This document shows positions 1 through 8,593 of a stretch of 64,000 bases of DNA, in pieces; the stretch's first letter is position 1, and every line of letters begins with the position of its first letter. The translations under genes and the position numbers were made by a program. The notes under the pieces were generated by a model, which ran no database searches, was not told the DNA's origin, and worked only from the letters and a program-made list of their open reading frames with translations. Origin of the DNA: Leptospira ryugenii (GTDB lineage: Bacteria > Spirochaetota > Leptospiria > Leptospirales > Leptospiraceae); assembly GCF_003114855.1 (NCBI RefSeq), contig NZ_BFBB01000004.1, positions 62,001 through 126,000 of the forward strand. The letters run 5' to 3'.

Positions 1-96
1 ATTGATTTTTTTTAAGCAAACAGGACCATAATATCCCGATTCAAAAGATTTTAATTTTCTCATGTAAAGAATATTCCAATTTGTTCCAGAGTTCTT

Positions 97-2529
97 ATGC
101 GAAAAATTCTAAATACCCTATTCCTGGTTTGCGCTTTCCCCTTGATCGTTCAATGTGCAAAACCAGATCTTGGGAACTTCTGCGACCCAAATTCTACAAA
201 TAACCAACAAACCAAATTTTTGCTCCTAGCTCTCAATATTGGGGTAAGTGCCAACTCCTGTTTGTCCTATACTCGAAGCGCGACTGTAAACGTCTTTCCC
301 CTCTTTCCCGCGGGGAAAATGTTGAAACGAGATAGTCGACTAGAGTTTGGTTTTGATCAATACATCAGCCCGGGCAGATGTTCCTTTAGCTCTCAACTAT
401 CTAATGATGCGTATAGAATACAATATGAACGGTTATCGGAAACTTCTACCAAAATTGTGTTAACACCTGTTTCCAAGTGGACTGGAGGCATTGAAAAAGA
501 ACTTGGAATCTTTTGCAGAGCAGACAATGGAAATGCGACGGAAAATCCATTTCTCGTACGTTATAGTTTTGCTGATGGCTTTCGATTCGTCGCAAACAAT
601 GGAAATGACTCAAATTCAGGATTAACAGAAAGTGAGCCATTGGCATCGATCCAAACAGGAATTTCTCGTTTAACAGGCTCCGGCGATTGTTCCAATTCGG
701 GGAGTACGTGCATTGTCCTTGTTTCGAAAGGAAACTATTCCATATCAACAAGTATAACAGTTGCCAATCGCATTTCATTATTTGGGAGTTATTCGAATGA
801 TTTTTTAACACGAAATGCTGATCCTCTTTCAAATCAATATGATCCAACAATCCTCGCTGACTCCCGGAGCTCAACGGGGGGAGGTATATCCACTCCCATT
901 TCTACCTTCACAATCTCCGGAAATCTTGAAAAGGAGGCAACGGAAATCAATGGATTTCATATCAAACCTCCAACAACAGGTAGTGGTTTTTCATCTGCAA
1001 TTTTTTATACTTCTATCACTGGGACAGGAATCGTCTTTCGATCCAATCGTATAGAAATCCAAAATCCAGGTTTTCCTTACGGTGCTTTTTCTGATTCTGT
1101 GAATAGCGGAGAGTTTTTATCAAATCAAATTATACAAACCGGTACCTATTCAGGAACTTCATGGAATGGAATCTACATCAATTCTACAGGGATAGCTTTT
1201 TCAAAAATAGAATCGAACACAATTACGATGGGAACATGCGCTGGAGTATCATGCATTGCGAATGCGATTGGTACGGGCTCAACAGGAGGCGCAAGCTCAA
1301 TTCATAAAAATAACATTACACTAGGCAATGGTACTGGAGCAAATGCGTCGATCAATGGCTTTTTTCCAACAGCTTCCAACACTTCACCTGATATGACCTT
1401 TTCCAATAATACGGTAAGAGGTACAACTTGCACGGGAAATGCCTGTCTAGTCTCTGCAGTCCACCTAAATGTCCCAGGTCTAAATAGTAAATTTTCCATT
1501 ACAGGGAACGAATTAAATCCTGGCACATGTACTGTCGGTACTTGTGAGACTAGAGGTATATACATCACAGGCAATAATACAACAGATGTTGATATTTTAT
1601 CAAATACCATCTCTGGAGGCGATACTTCGGCGACAGCAAATGGTAGCAACTTTGGACTGAAGGTAAATACGGGAATCAGTTCCTTTATCAATTTTCAAAA
1701 TAACAAAGTGAATACAGGCTCCTCACAATCAGGATTTGGCATCTCTGTTGGACTTCGGATAGGTGCGACGGGAGGCGCAGGGATCATAGGAAATACCATC
1801 GTTGGTGGTAGCGGTAACCTTGTGTTTGCTCTATGGGGCGCACCATCATCTAACATTCTGATCCAACGCAATCGGTTTGAGGGCGGAAATTCAAATTCAT
1901 CGGGCAATGCAACCGTTGACATCAATTTAGGAAATCGTTTTCTCTCTAATGTCGTAATAGCAGGAAGAGAGCAAACGGGACCGAGTGCAGCGATTAAAAT
2001 TTCGGGCGGTTCTACCCAATTTTACCACAATACCATCATCGGTCGAGGGAATGGATCCAATACCTATGGAATTCAGTTTTCAGGATCCAATTCAGTGGAC
2101 GTGGGCTATAACCTTATTATCACAGAAAGTGGTGCCACCAATCGACATTGTGTATACGAAGATGCGGCTGGTTTTGGCCCACAGAGTTTTGCTTCGAATG
2201 CTCTATTTGATTGTCCTAGCTCTTTTTACTTTGACCAAGATAGCGCTAACAATGCGAAGACGGAATGGTGCGCTGCTATGGGAGGAACTTTTTCCAATGC
2301 AGGTTGTACAAACCAAATCGCCTCACCAATTGGTACGGCTCTCCCAAATCCTGTAAATCCTCAATTCTTTGATAGTGCAAATGGTAAGTACTGTCTTTCT
2401 TCCTCGACTCCGGCTACCATCTCAACAGGTTCACCAACAAATCTTGTTACAGTCGACTTTACAGGAGCTAGCCGCCCTTCTGGAAACAGAGCCTACGGCG
2501 CATATGAACCCAACTCAAGTTGCAATTAG
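97..2529 (+). CDS. Exported lipoprotein with right-handed beta-helix repeats
   Basis: The N-terminus is a lipoprotein signal: MRK, a hydrophobic stretch, then IVQC with the lipidated Cys at residue 20. Residues around 165-185 (FVANNGNDSNSGLTESEPLA) match the cap that opens DUF1565/parallel beta-helix proteins. From about 190 to 720 the chain is rich in G, S, T and N with many short beta-turn units of the form N-x-I/F-x-x-N-x-I, as expected for a right-handed beta-helix. Several spaced Cys pairs in the middle (TCxGxxC type) could form disulfides. Likely an envelope or surface lipoprotein; ligand unknown. It stands alone, convergent with the next gene. Lipoprotein call is strong, the fold is inferred from the repeat pattern. 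Confidence 0.8.
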   Translation: MRKILNTLFLVCAFPLIVQCAKPDLGNFCDPNSTNNQQTKFLLLALNIGVSANSCLSYTRSATVNVFPLFPAGKMLKRDSRLEFGFDQYISPGRCSFSSQLSNDAYRIQYERLSETSTKIVLTPVSKWTGGIEKELGIFCRADNGNATENPFLVRYSFADGFRFVANNGNDSNSGLTESEPLASIQTGISRLTGSGDCSNSGSTCIVLVSKGNYSISTSITVANRISLFGSYSNDFLTRNADPLSNQYDPTILADSRSSTGGGISTPISTFTISGNLEKEATEINGFHIKPPTTGSGFSSAIFYTSITGTGIVFRSNRIEIQNPGFPYGAFSDSVNSGEFLSNQIIQTGTYSGTSWNGIYINSTGIAFSKIESNTITMGTCAGVSCIANAIGTGSTGGASSIHKNNITLGNGTGANASINGFFPTASNTSPDMTFSNNTVRGTTCTGNACLVSAVHLNVPGLNSKFSITGNELNPGTCTVGTCETRGIYITGNNTTDVDILSNTISGGDTSATANGSNFGLKVNTGISSFINFQNNKVNTGSSQSGFGISVGLRIGATGGAGIIGNTIVGGSGNLVFALWGAPSSNILIQRNRFEGGNSNSSGNATVDINLGNRFLSNVVIAGREQTGPSAAIKISGGSTQFYHNTIIGRGNGSNTYGIQFSGSNSVDVGYNLIITESGATNRHCVYEDAAGFGPQSFASNALFDCPSSFYFDQDSANNAKTEWCAAMGGTFSNAGCTNQIASPIGTALPNPVNPQFFDSANGKYCLSSSTPATISTGSPTNLVTVDFTGASRPSGNRAYGAYEPNSSCN

Positions 2530-2557
2530 TTTTGCAGCACAAAGAAAGAAAGAACAT

Positions 2558-3235
2558 TCACTCCTTTTTCCAAGGCACTATCTTTTGGATGATCTCCTCT
2601 CGGAGATTGATGGCTGCTTGCGTATCTTCCAATGTTTTTTCTAAGAGTTTGGTCTCAGCAAGGCGCGGGTGCCCAGTTCCAAAGGGAGGTTCTGGATTAT
2701 ATTCTAGCCATAATTCTAGTTCTTTTGCTCGTTCATCTCCCAAGGTCCATTGCACTAACTTCAAACCAAAATCAATTCCTGCCGTTATACCGCCTCCCGT
2801 GATCCGATTGCGATCAATCACGACTCGATCTTCACATGGGATAGCACCAAATCGTTCCAAAAAATGCAAGGACCGCCAATGGGAACTTGCCTTATACCCA
2901 GTCAATAAACCAGCTGCACCCAAGACAAGAGAGCCTGTACAAACGGATGTTATATACTTTGAATTCTCTCCGACACGTTTGATTTCTTTTAAATAGTCAG
3001 GATTTGTTAGAATTGCATTGATACCGGTGCCTCCCGGTACAAACAGTAAATCGGATTCTTTGATTTCCTTGATGGATCTAAGTCCAGAAATCTGTAAGCC
3101 TCCTTCGCAGACAATGCTCTCCTGGTTCCAAGAAACAAAAGAAAGTTTCCAGTTCTTGATTTTTGAAAATACTTGATACGGTCCGATGAAGTCAAGGATC
3201 GTTACATCATCAAATAAAAGCATTGTGAGATTCAT
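2558..3235 (-). CDS. DJ-1/PfpI family protein, isonitrile hydratase-like
   Basis: A 225-residue glutamine-amidotransferase-like protein of the DJ-1/PfpI superfamily. The nucleophile elbow is SVCTGSLVLGAAGLL with Cys at residue 99, followed by ASSHW. The N-terminal DFIGPYQVF (Asp15) matches the Asp of bacterial isonitrile hydratases (InhA), which turn isonitriles into N-formamides; length and both residues fit that subfamily better than the proteases or chaperones. Cytoplasmic, with no signal peptide. It is transcribed towards the beta-helix lipoprotein gene and diverges from the PLD-like gene. Substrate is not settled by sequence; some relatives are AraC-fused regulators, but no DNA-binding domain is present here. 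Confidence 0.8.
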   Translation of the reverse strand: MNLTMLLFDDVTILDFIGPYQVFSKIKNWKLSFVSWNQESIVCEGGLQISGLRSIKEIKESDLLFVPGGTGINAILTNPDYLKEIKRVGENSKYITSVCTGSLVLGAAGLLTGYKASSHWRSLHFLERFGAIPCEDRVVIDRNRITGGGITAGIDFGLKLVQWTLGDERAKELELWLEYNPEPPFGTGHPRLAETKLLEKTLEDTQAAINLREEIIQKIVPWKKE

Positions 3236-3349
3236 AAACGTTCACCTCTGTATATGAACTATTTCTATATTCCAGAATTCATCGTTTCCGATTCAAAATC
3301 GATTCAAAAAAAAAGATGAAAGGGAACTTCTCGTCCGATCATAAATAAT

Positions 3350-3868
3350 ATGCGCTTATCTCTAGGAAGTGATTTTTATGAGGATTTCTTAACAAAACGT
3401 ATTCCTCTTTCCCAAACTTCCATATGGATTGCGACAGCGGATATAAAAAATTTGCATATTAAGAAAGGCTCCTCATTTGTTCCTTTTCTCTCTATTCTGT
3501 CTGAGGCATTGGAACGTGGAGTGGAAGTTAAACTATTACACGCTAAAGAACCAGGCCAACGCTTCCGTGCTGAGTTTGATCGTTTCCCTCTCCTATTAAA
3601 GAGCAAATCATTCAAAAGAGCCCTTTGTCCTAGGGTGCATCTGAAAACAATTATCCTTGATAGAAAAATTGCATATATCGGCTCTGCCAACCTAACAGGT
3701 GCTGGTATGGGAGCCAAAAGCGAACATAAGAGAAATTTTGAAGCGGGAATTATCAGCGATGACCCAAAAATCATTCGTGAAATCGAAAGCTATTTTAACT
3801 CCATTTTTTCTGGGAAATATTGTGTTAGCTGTTTATTAAGAAAGGTATGCCCCGATCCTATTCTTTGA
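3350..3868 (+). CDS. Phospholipase D-like domain protein with one HKD motif
   Basis: A 172-residue protein with a single HxKx4D motif: His97, Lys99 and Asp104, followed by YIGSANLTGAG, the usual continuation in PLD-superfamily nucleases and phospholipases. Classic PLDs carry two HKD motifs in one chain; one motif in a short chain is typical of dimeric forms such as the Nuc endonuclease. The C-terminus has CxxC-like cysteines (CVSCLLRKVC), perhaps a metal or iron-sulfur site, which also occurs in PLD-like proteins near DNA-processing systems. No signal peptide, so probably cytoplasmic. Nucleic acid or phospholipid as substrate cannot be told apart here. Confidence 0.7.
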   Translation: MRLSLGSDFYEDFLTKRIPLSQTSIWIATADIKNLHIKKGSSFVPFLSILSEALERGVEVKLLHAKEPGQRFRAEFDRFPLLLKSKSFKRALCPRVHLKTIILDRKIAYIGSANLTGAGMGAKSEHKRNFEAGIISDDPKIIREIESYFNSIFSGKYCVSCLLRKVCPDPIL

Positions 3869-4110
3869 TTTTTTAAGCAAAGTTCTATCGGAATTATAGC
3901 AGGGCTACTTACCTAACAATTTGTTCAGGATTCGGGAAGACGAGACACTACTAGTTTGCCCCGATTTACAGCTTGTTTACTACCACCACAAATTGCAAAA
4001 GTCTTAGAGAAGGTTTTATCAAACTGTAAAACCGCGAACAAAATGCAAAAAAAAAGATGAACTGAGGATAGAGGCTAGCCAATGAGGGGAAGCTGTGGTA
4101 GATAGGCCGC
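3869..4110. other. Intergenic stretch without a recognisable gene
   Basis: First part of the 380-base gap between the PLD-like gene and the 3-hydroxyacyl-CoA dehydrogenase gene. There is no ORF with a plausible start site and codon use, and no tRNA cloverleaf could be drawn. It contains A-rich patches (around 4044-4060). The remainder of the gap holds the hairpins and dyad listed separately. Confidence 0.5.
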
Positions 4111-4153
4111 ATTGGGTGGCGGGTCCAGCTCCCCACCCAATCAGGGTGGGGAG
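4111..4153 (+). promoter_or_regulatory. Two mutually exclusive GC-rich hairpins in the leader of the lipid-oxidation operon
   Basis: Three short GC-rich segments can pair in two ways. Segment 4111-4119 (ATTGGGTGG) is the exact reverse complement of 4133-4141. Segment 4129-4138 (CTCCCCACCC) is the exact reverse complement of 4144-4153, giving a perfect 10-bp stem with a 5-base loop. The two stems share bases 4133-4138, so only one can form at a time. The second stem is followed by AGGCAC and only four T, so it is a weak terminator at best. It could be an attenuator, a small structured RNA, or a member of a dispersed intergenic repeat family. The pairing is seen directly; the function is inference. 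Confidence 0.5.
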
Positions 4154-4200
4154 AGGCACTTTTGTAACAAAACTGTCAAAAAAAACGATTTTCCTGTCAC

Positions 4201-4222
4201 CTTGCCTTTCTAGAAAGGTAAG
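4201..4222. promoter_or_regulatory. 22-base inverted repeat, candidate operator
   Basis: The central 14 bases (4205-4218, CCTTTCTAGAAAGG) are a perfect palindrome. After one mismatched pair (4204/4219) the symmetry continues three more bases on each side. The dyad lies 26 bases upstream of the dehydrogenase ATG at 4249, where a TetR-family or similar dimeric repressor of fatty-acid genes would act. The symmetry is seen; the regulator is not encoded in the window. Confidence 0.45.
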
Positions 4223-4248
4223 TAAAAATTAGATTCGGAAATCATTTC

Positions 4249-5559
4249 ATGAGAGAAATCAAAACAGTCACGATTTTGGGTGCAAATGGCGCAATGGGCG
4301 CTGGGAGTGCTGGTGTTATCGCCGCATTTGGAAGTGCCAAAGTTCATATGCTCGCAAGAGACGTCGAAAAGGCCAAACAAGGTATCGAAGCTGCCGTAGG
4401 TTCGGTCAAAACAGATACAATTCGTTCCCGAATGATCCCCGGTTCCTATGATGCCGACTTAGAAAAGGCAGTCTCGGAATCCGATTGGGTTTTTGAATTA
4501 GTTGCAGAAAGTTACGAGGTCAAGGAACCTATCAATGCCCGTATAGCAAAAGCTAGACGTCCGGGGACTATCGTTTCCACAGTTTCATCAGGTCTTTCCA
4601 TTGCTCGATTGGCGAAAGCTTTTGATGAGGATGGCCAGAAGTATTACTATGGAACCCACTTCTTTAACCCACCATATAAAATGATTCTCTGTGAACTTGT
4701 CACACATGCGGGAAATGATAAAAAAATCACGAAAGAACTAGGTGAGTATCTAGATAAGGTTTTAGGACGAGCTGTCGTCTACACAAATGACACTCCTGCA
4801 TTCGCTGGTAATCGTATAGGATTCCAATTGATGAATGAGTGTGCACAATTTGCAGAAACCTATTCCGACAAAGGAGGCATTGCCCTCTTAGATGAAATCA
4901 TGTCAGGTTACACAGGTAGAGCAATGGCACCATTAGCAACGGCAGACTTCGTCGGCTTGGATGTGCACAAAGCGATTGTGGACAATATCTATGATAATAC
5001 AAAAGATGCTGCCCATTCAACATTCAAACTCCCTTCTTATATGCAAAAGTTAATTGATGAAGGCAAACTAGGAATGAAATCCGGTGGTGGATTGACAAAG
5101 GTCACCAAAACTGCTGATGGCAAAAAAGAGAAATTCGTTTACAACATCAAAACTGGTTCTTATGACCCCTATCCAAAATTTGATATTGCATTTATCAAAC
5201 AAGCGAGAGCGATGATCAAAGAATCAAACTACAAAGGTGCAATGGAAGTTGTCAAAACAGCAACTGGTTTTGAGGCAGATCTTGCTCGTTACTTCATTAG
5301 TCGCTACATCAGCTACTCCTTAAGTTTAGTTGGAGAAGTAGTAGAAACAAAAGAGAATACAGATGGTGCAATGGGGTTTGGATTTAATTGGGTCCCAGCA
5401 TCTGCATTTGTAGACTTTTTAGGTGGTCCAAAAGATACAATTAAGTTGATCGAAGCGGCAAAATTGCCTGTTCCAAAACTTCTTTCAGATGCAAAGCCTA
5501 ACAAAAGATTTTATGAGTTAGGTGACAAACTAGACGCAAGGTCTCTTTTCAAAGGTTAA
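4249..5559 (+). CDS. 3-hydroxyacyl-CoA dehydrogenase, NAD-binding
   Basis: A 436-residue protein oxidising (S)-3-hydroxyacyl-CoA to 3-ketoacyl-CoA, the third step of beta-oxidation. The Rossmann nucleotide site is near the N-terminus ([14 protein letters not shown]). STVSSGLSI and [11 protein letters not shown] are the family signatures around the catalytic His; the C-terminal helical domain follows. Unlike FadB there is no fused enoyl-CoA hydratase, so it is a stand-alone dehydrogenase resembling the N-terminal part of FadN-type proteins. The next gene, 14 bases on, is a thiolase, giving two successive steps in one transcript. Upstream lies the long leader with hairpins and a dyad. Confidence 0.88.
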   Translation: MREIKTVTILGANGAMGAGSAGVIAAFGSAKVHMLARDVEKAKQGIEAAVGSVKTDTIRSRMIPGSYDADLEKAVSESDWVFELVAESYEVKEPINARIAKARRPGTIVSTVSSGLSIARLAKAFDEDGQKYYYGTHFFNPPYKMILCELVTHAGNDKKITKELGEYLDKVLGRAVVYTNDTPAFAGNRIGFQLMNECAQFAETYSDKGGIALLDEIMSGYTGRAMAPLATADFVGLDVHKAIVDNIYDNTKDAAHSTFKLPSYMQKLIDEGKLGMKSGGGLTKVTKTADGKKEKFVYNIKTGSYDPYPKFDIAFIKQARAMIKESNYKGAMEVVKTATGFEADLARYFISRYISYSLSLVGEVVETKENTDGAMGFGFNWVPASAFVDFLGGPKDTIKLIEAAKLPVPKLLSDAKPNKRFYELGDKLDARSLFKG

Positions 5560-5573
5560 GGTAGGAGAATTCT

Positions 5574-6839
5574 ATGAGTGAAAAAGTATTCGTTCTCGGT
5601 GGAGAACAAACAGACTTTCAGAGAAACTGGTCAAAAGAAGGAAAATCCTTCCTTTCGATGATGAGAGAGGTCATGCAAGATGCATTGGACAAAACTGGTA
5701 TCGACTATGAAGAGATCAAACTTCTCAACAAAGAAAACCGAGTGGCAGTATTCGTAGGAAACTTTGATGCAGAACAGTATACCAACCAAGGTCACCTAGG
5801 TGCATTTTTAACAGAAGTAGATCCTGCGTTTTATGGAGTCCCAGGAGCGAGGTATGAAGCTGCTTGCGCATCTGGTTCTGTTGCTCTAGATGCCGCCGTC
5901 ACTCACATCCGTGCTGAAGATTATGATTTAGCTATCGTTTTAGGTATCGAAGTAATGAAAACCGTTTCCTCTTCCGTTGGTGGCGACTTTTTAGGAACAG
6001 CCGCTTATTACGAAAAAGAAGCAAAAGGTGTTCAGTTTCCCTTTCCAAAGCTTTTTGGAAAGCTAGCAGATGTTATCCTGGAAAGATACAACCTAAAAGA
6101 GGAAGTATTTATGGACGCTCTGGCAGAAATTTCAAGAATCAATTATGCCAATGCCAAATTGAATCCAAAATCCCAAACACGTTCTTGGTTTATGAACAAA
6201 GAACATGCACTTGCGCGCGGAGGCGCCAATAATATGGCAGTAGGAGGTCGTTTATGCATTACGGATTGTTCACAAGTAACAGATGGTGCTGCGGTTACTT
6301 TACTAGCCTCTAAGAGTTATGCCAAAGAATACGCTAAAAAGCATGGAAAAGACATAGATGATATTCCAAGAATCAAAGGTTGGGGTCATAGAGTTGCTCC
6401 TATTACCTTTGAAGCAAAAAAGAATGAGTCTGTAGGTGAAAAGTACATCCTCCCTTGGACTCGCCAAACTGTGAAAGATGCATACAAAAGAGCAGACATG
6501 GATGTGAAAGACATTGATGTCTTCGAAACACATGATTGTTTCACTTCCTCAGAATATGCTGCGATCTCAGCATTCGGAATTTCCGAACCAGGAAAAGAAC
6601 ACATCGCTATCCAAGAAGGTACGATTGACCTGAAAGGGAAAAAACCAATAAACCCTTCGGGAGGTTTGATTGGAGTTGGACACCCAGTTGGTGCCTCTGG
6701 CGTTCGGATGATGTTAGACCTTTACAAACAAGTCACGGGTACTGCAGGTGACTACCAAGTAAAGGGAGCGAAAAACGGATTGATGTTGAACATCGGTGGA
6801 TCGGCAACCACCAATTACGTGTTCATCGTAGGAAAGTAA
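5574..6839 (+). CDS. Thiolase, SCP2-type acetyl-CoA acyltransferase
   Basis: A 421-residue thiolase. The acyl-accepting nucleophile is Cys98 in [12 protein letters not shown]. The GHP motif is at His370 (GHPVGASG). In place of the NEAF motif of classical thiolases it has HDCF at 320-323, and the usual C-terminal CxG is replaced by [16 protein letters not shown] with loss of CxG is the pattern of SCP2-type thiolases, where the Cys of HDCF supplies the second catalytic thiol. It follows the dehydrogenase by 14 bases with a good ribosome site (TAGGAGA) and probably cleaves the 3-ketoacyl-CoA made by it. Chain length or branched/sterol preference is open. Confidence 0.88.
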   Translation: MSEKVFVLGGEQTDFQRNWSKEGKSFLSMMREVMQDALDKTGIDYEEIKLLNKENRVAVFVGNFDAEQYTNQGHLGAFLTEVDPAFYGVPGARYEAACASGSVALDAAVTHIRAEDYDLAIVLGIEVMKTVSSSVGGDFLGTAAYYEKEAKGVQFPFPKLFGKLADVILERYNLKEEVFMDALAEISRINYANAKLNPKSQTRSWFMNKEHALARGGANNMAVGGRLCITDCSQVTDGAAVTLLASKSYAKEYAKKHGKDIDDIPRIKGWGHRVAPITFEAKKNESVGEKYILPWTRQTVKDAYKRADMDVKDIDVFETHDCFTSSEYAAISAFGISEPGKEHIAIQEGTIDLKGKKPINPSGGLIGVGHPVGASGVRMMLDLYKQVTGTAGDYQVKGAKNGLMLNIGGSATTNYVFIVGK

Positions 6840-6840
6840 A

Positions 6841-7278
6841 ATGAAAGAGGTACAAAAAACCGAGACTTGGAACCGAATCTTAGTTCGGTTCCTACTTGCC
6901 TTTGCCTTTTGGGAAGTAGTAGCAATTCCTCTGAGGATGTTATTCTTTTCGAAGTTTTACTTTGACCCAAATTTTAAAGCGGTTTTCGTACCTATGCATG
7001 AAGTATATTGGATCGGTCCTATTGCTGGAGATTTGATCCAATGTTTCTTTCTTGCTTTGCTCTTTGTGTTTTCCAAACAACAACTCCCAGAAGGTTTAGT
7101 CGGGGGAATTTTGTTTGGATTCCTTTTTGCAATTACAGCCTACGTAGGTCCGGTTCTTTTGCTTACCAATTTGACTAACCTAACAGCCAATTATGTTTGG
7201 TGGGTGTGGGTTGCGTTCCAAACTCTTTTTTCCATAACGGTCAGCTCCATCTATTCTATAGGTTGGCAAGAAGACTAA
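6841..7278 (+). CDS. Small integral membrane protein of unknown function
   Basis: A 145-residue protein with about four hydrophobic segments (roughly residues 13-33, 55-78, 82-105 and 115-138) and short charged ends. The start is one base after the thiolase stop, so it is translated in the same transcript. I do not recognise a family. Its link to lipid oxidation is only positional. A terminator-like hairpin follows directly. Confidence 0.7.
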   Translation: MKEVQKTETWNRILVRFLLAFAFWEVVAIPLRMLFFSKFYFDPNFKAVFVPMHEVYWIGPIAGDLIQCFFLALLFVFSKQQLPEGLVGGILFGFLFAITAYVGPVLLLTNLTNLTANYVWWVWVAFQTLFSITVSSIYSIGWQED

Positions 7279-7286
7279 GCTCGCTC

Positions 7287-7330
7287 GTAAAGGTGGGAGT
7301 CCAATCTCACCTTTACTTCTTCCCTTTTTT
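7287..7330 (+). terminator. Rho-independent terminator closing the lipid-oxidation operon
   Basis: Bases 7287-7298 pair with 7305-7316 (12 bp with one G-U) around a 6-base loop, followed by a pyrimidine stretch ending in TTTTTT at 7325-7330. It overlaps the stop codon of the convergent ankyrin gene. Confidence 0.5.
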
Positions 7331-8425
7331 CAGTTTCAATCTCTCTTTGTCCAAAGCACCTTTCCGAACTAAATACGTTTCCAACCTCTCTTTACCCACT
7401 ACTTGACTTGCATAGACTGCCTTGTTATCATTTGTGTAGGCATCAAACAACTTAGGATGGTTAATATCACTCCCCATTTGTAACAACAAATCAATGAGGG
7501 CTTCGCCTTCTTCATCATCGGGAAGATTTCTCGCAGCATGTTCCATAATATGAATATCATTCTCTACCGAATTTGGATTTGCTTTTTTCTTCAGGAGGGT
7601 CGTAAAAATTTCGCGATTCGAAATCGCTGAAAATAGGGGAAGGTAATCCATCATTGTATCGGAGGCACCAATATTTGGATTGGCACCTGCATCCAAGAGA
7701 AGTTTTACGAGCTCTACATCATTCTTGGAGACGGCGATGTACAATAAGGTATTGGTTCTCTGGTTTTTTTCCTTGTATACTTTATTTGGATCACATAATT
7801 TTTGCTCTAAAAAGATCCGAAAGGCATTGGACTTATACCCTGTCGAATCTTCCGCAACATAATAGCAGATAGACTTTTTGATATCATTGCTGAACATCTC
7901 GTTGGGATCTGCTTTTAATGCAATGATCTGTTTCATGATATATGTACTTTGAGGAACATATGTTGAGTCGATCGCATAACTCAACACAGATTTACCATCA
8001 GCGTCTTTATCCGTTGCCCTCGCCCCAGCCTTAATTAACATTTTGAATATTGAGAGCATATTTTCATCATCTACATACTCACTGTTTTCGCCAGTACCAT
8101 TCTCTAAGACCATTGTGTACTTTTCCATGAAGTGCATCAGCGCTGTTTTTTGCGTTTTAGGAATCTTGAGATTGACGTTCGCTTTTGCGTCCAAGAGTGC
8201 TTTCACTAATTCTGGTTTGGTGGTTTCGATTGCTTTCATCAGTATCGAGATTTCATAATCAGGATCAATTTGATTTACATTGCCTCCTTTTTTGATTCCT
8301 GCATTCAGATCCTCTACCTTTTCCCAAGACATTGCCTCAAAAAGGTCAACGGGTGTAGCGACTAGCGTGGACGAACAAAACAACAAGATACAAAGAGAAA
8401 CAAAGTAAAATTTTGGATTTTTCAC
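7313..8425 (-). CDS. Exported ankyrin-repeat protein
   Basis: A 370-residue protein starting at GTG (8425), chosen because CGAGG lies just upstream and the first 24 residues form a signal peptide (MKNPKFYFVSLCILLFCSSTLVA). The mature part holds ankyrin repeats: helix-turn units with xTALMxA/xxLVKxLLDAxANVN patterns near residues 55-95, 140-160, 225-250 (TLLYIAVSKNDVELVKLLLD) and 260-300. The C-terminus is Lys-rich. Ankyrin repeats mediate protein binding, so a periplasmic scaffold or immunity-like role is possible. It is convergent with the lipid operon and diverges from the PP2C gene. Confidence 0.82.
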   Translation of the reverse strand: MKNPKFYFVSLCILLFCSSTLVATPVDLFEAMSWEKVEDLNAGIKKGGNVNQIDPDYEISILMKAIETTKPELVKALLDAKANVNLKIPKTQKTALMHFMEKYTMVLENGTGENSEYVDDENMLSIFKMLIKAGARATDKDADGKSVLSYAIDSTYVPQSTYIMKQIIALKADPNEMFSNDIKKSICYYVAEDSTGYKSNAFRIFLEQKLCDPNKVYKEKNQRTNTLLYIAVSKNDVELVKLLLDAGANPNIGASDTMMDYLPLFSAISNREIFTTLLKKKANPNSVENDIHIMEHAARNLPDDEEGEALIDLLLQMGSDINHPKLFDAYTNDNKAVYASQVVGKERLETYLVRKGALDKERLKLKKGKK

Positions 8426-8593
8426 GTAAGACCTCGAAAAGAATATGGCACCCTAATCTTAACCGAAATGAGGTCTTTTTCAATCCCCTAGCGAAAAAAA
8501 TGAATTTGTCAAAAACAAGAAATCTTCTTGCTTTTGGCTTCTAAGTTCGGTATCACTGAATGCCGATAAGAAACCTAAGGCTTGGATGCATTT

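Noticed and set aside
1302..1925. Minus-strand ORFs inside the beta-helix lipoprotein gene
   Set aside because: Shadow frames of a strongly supported gene, without ribosome sites or recognisable domains.
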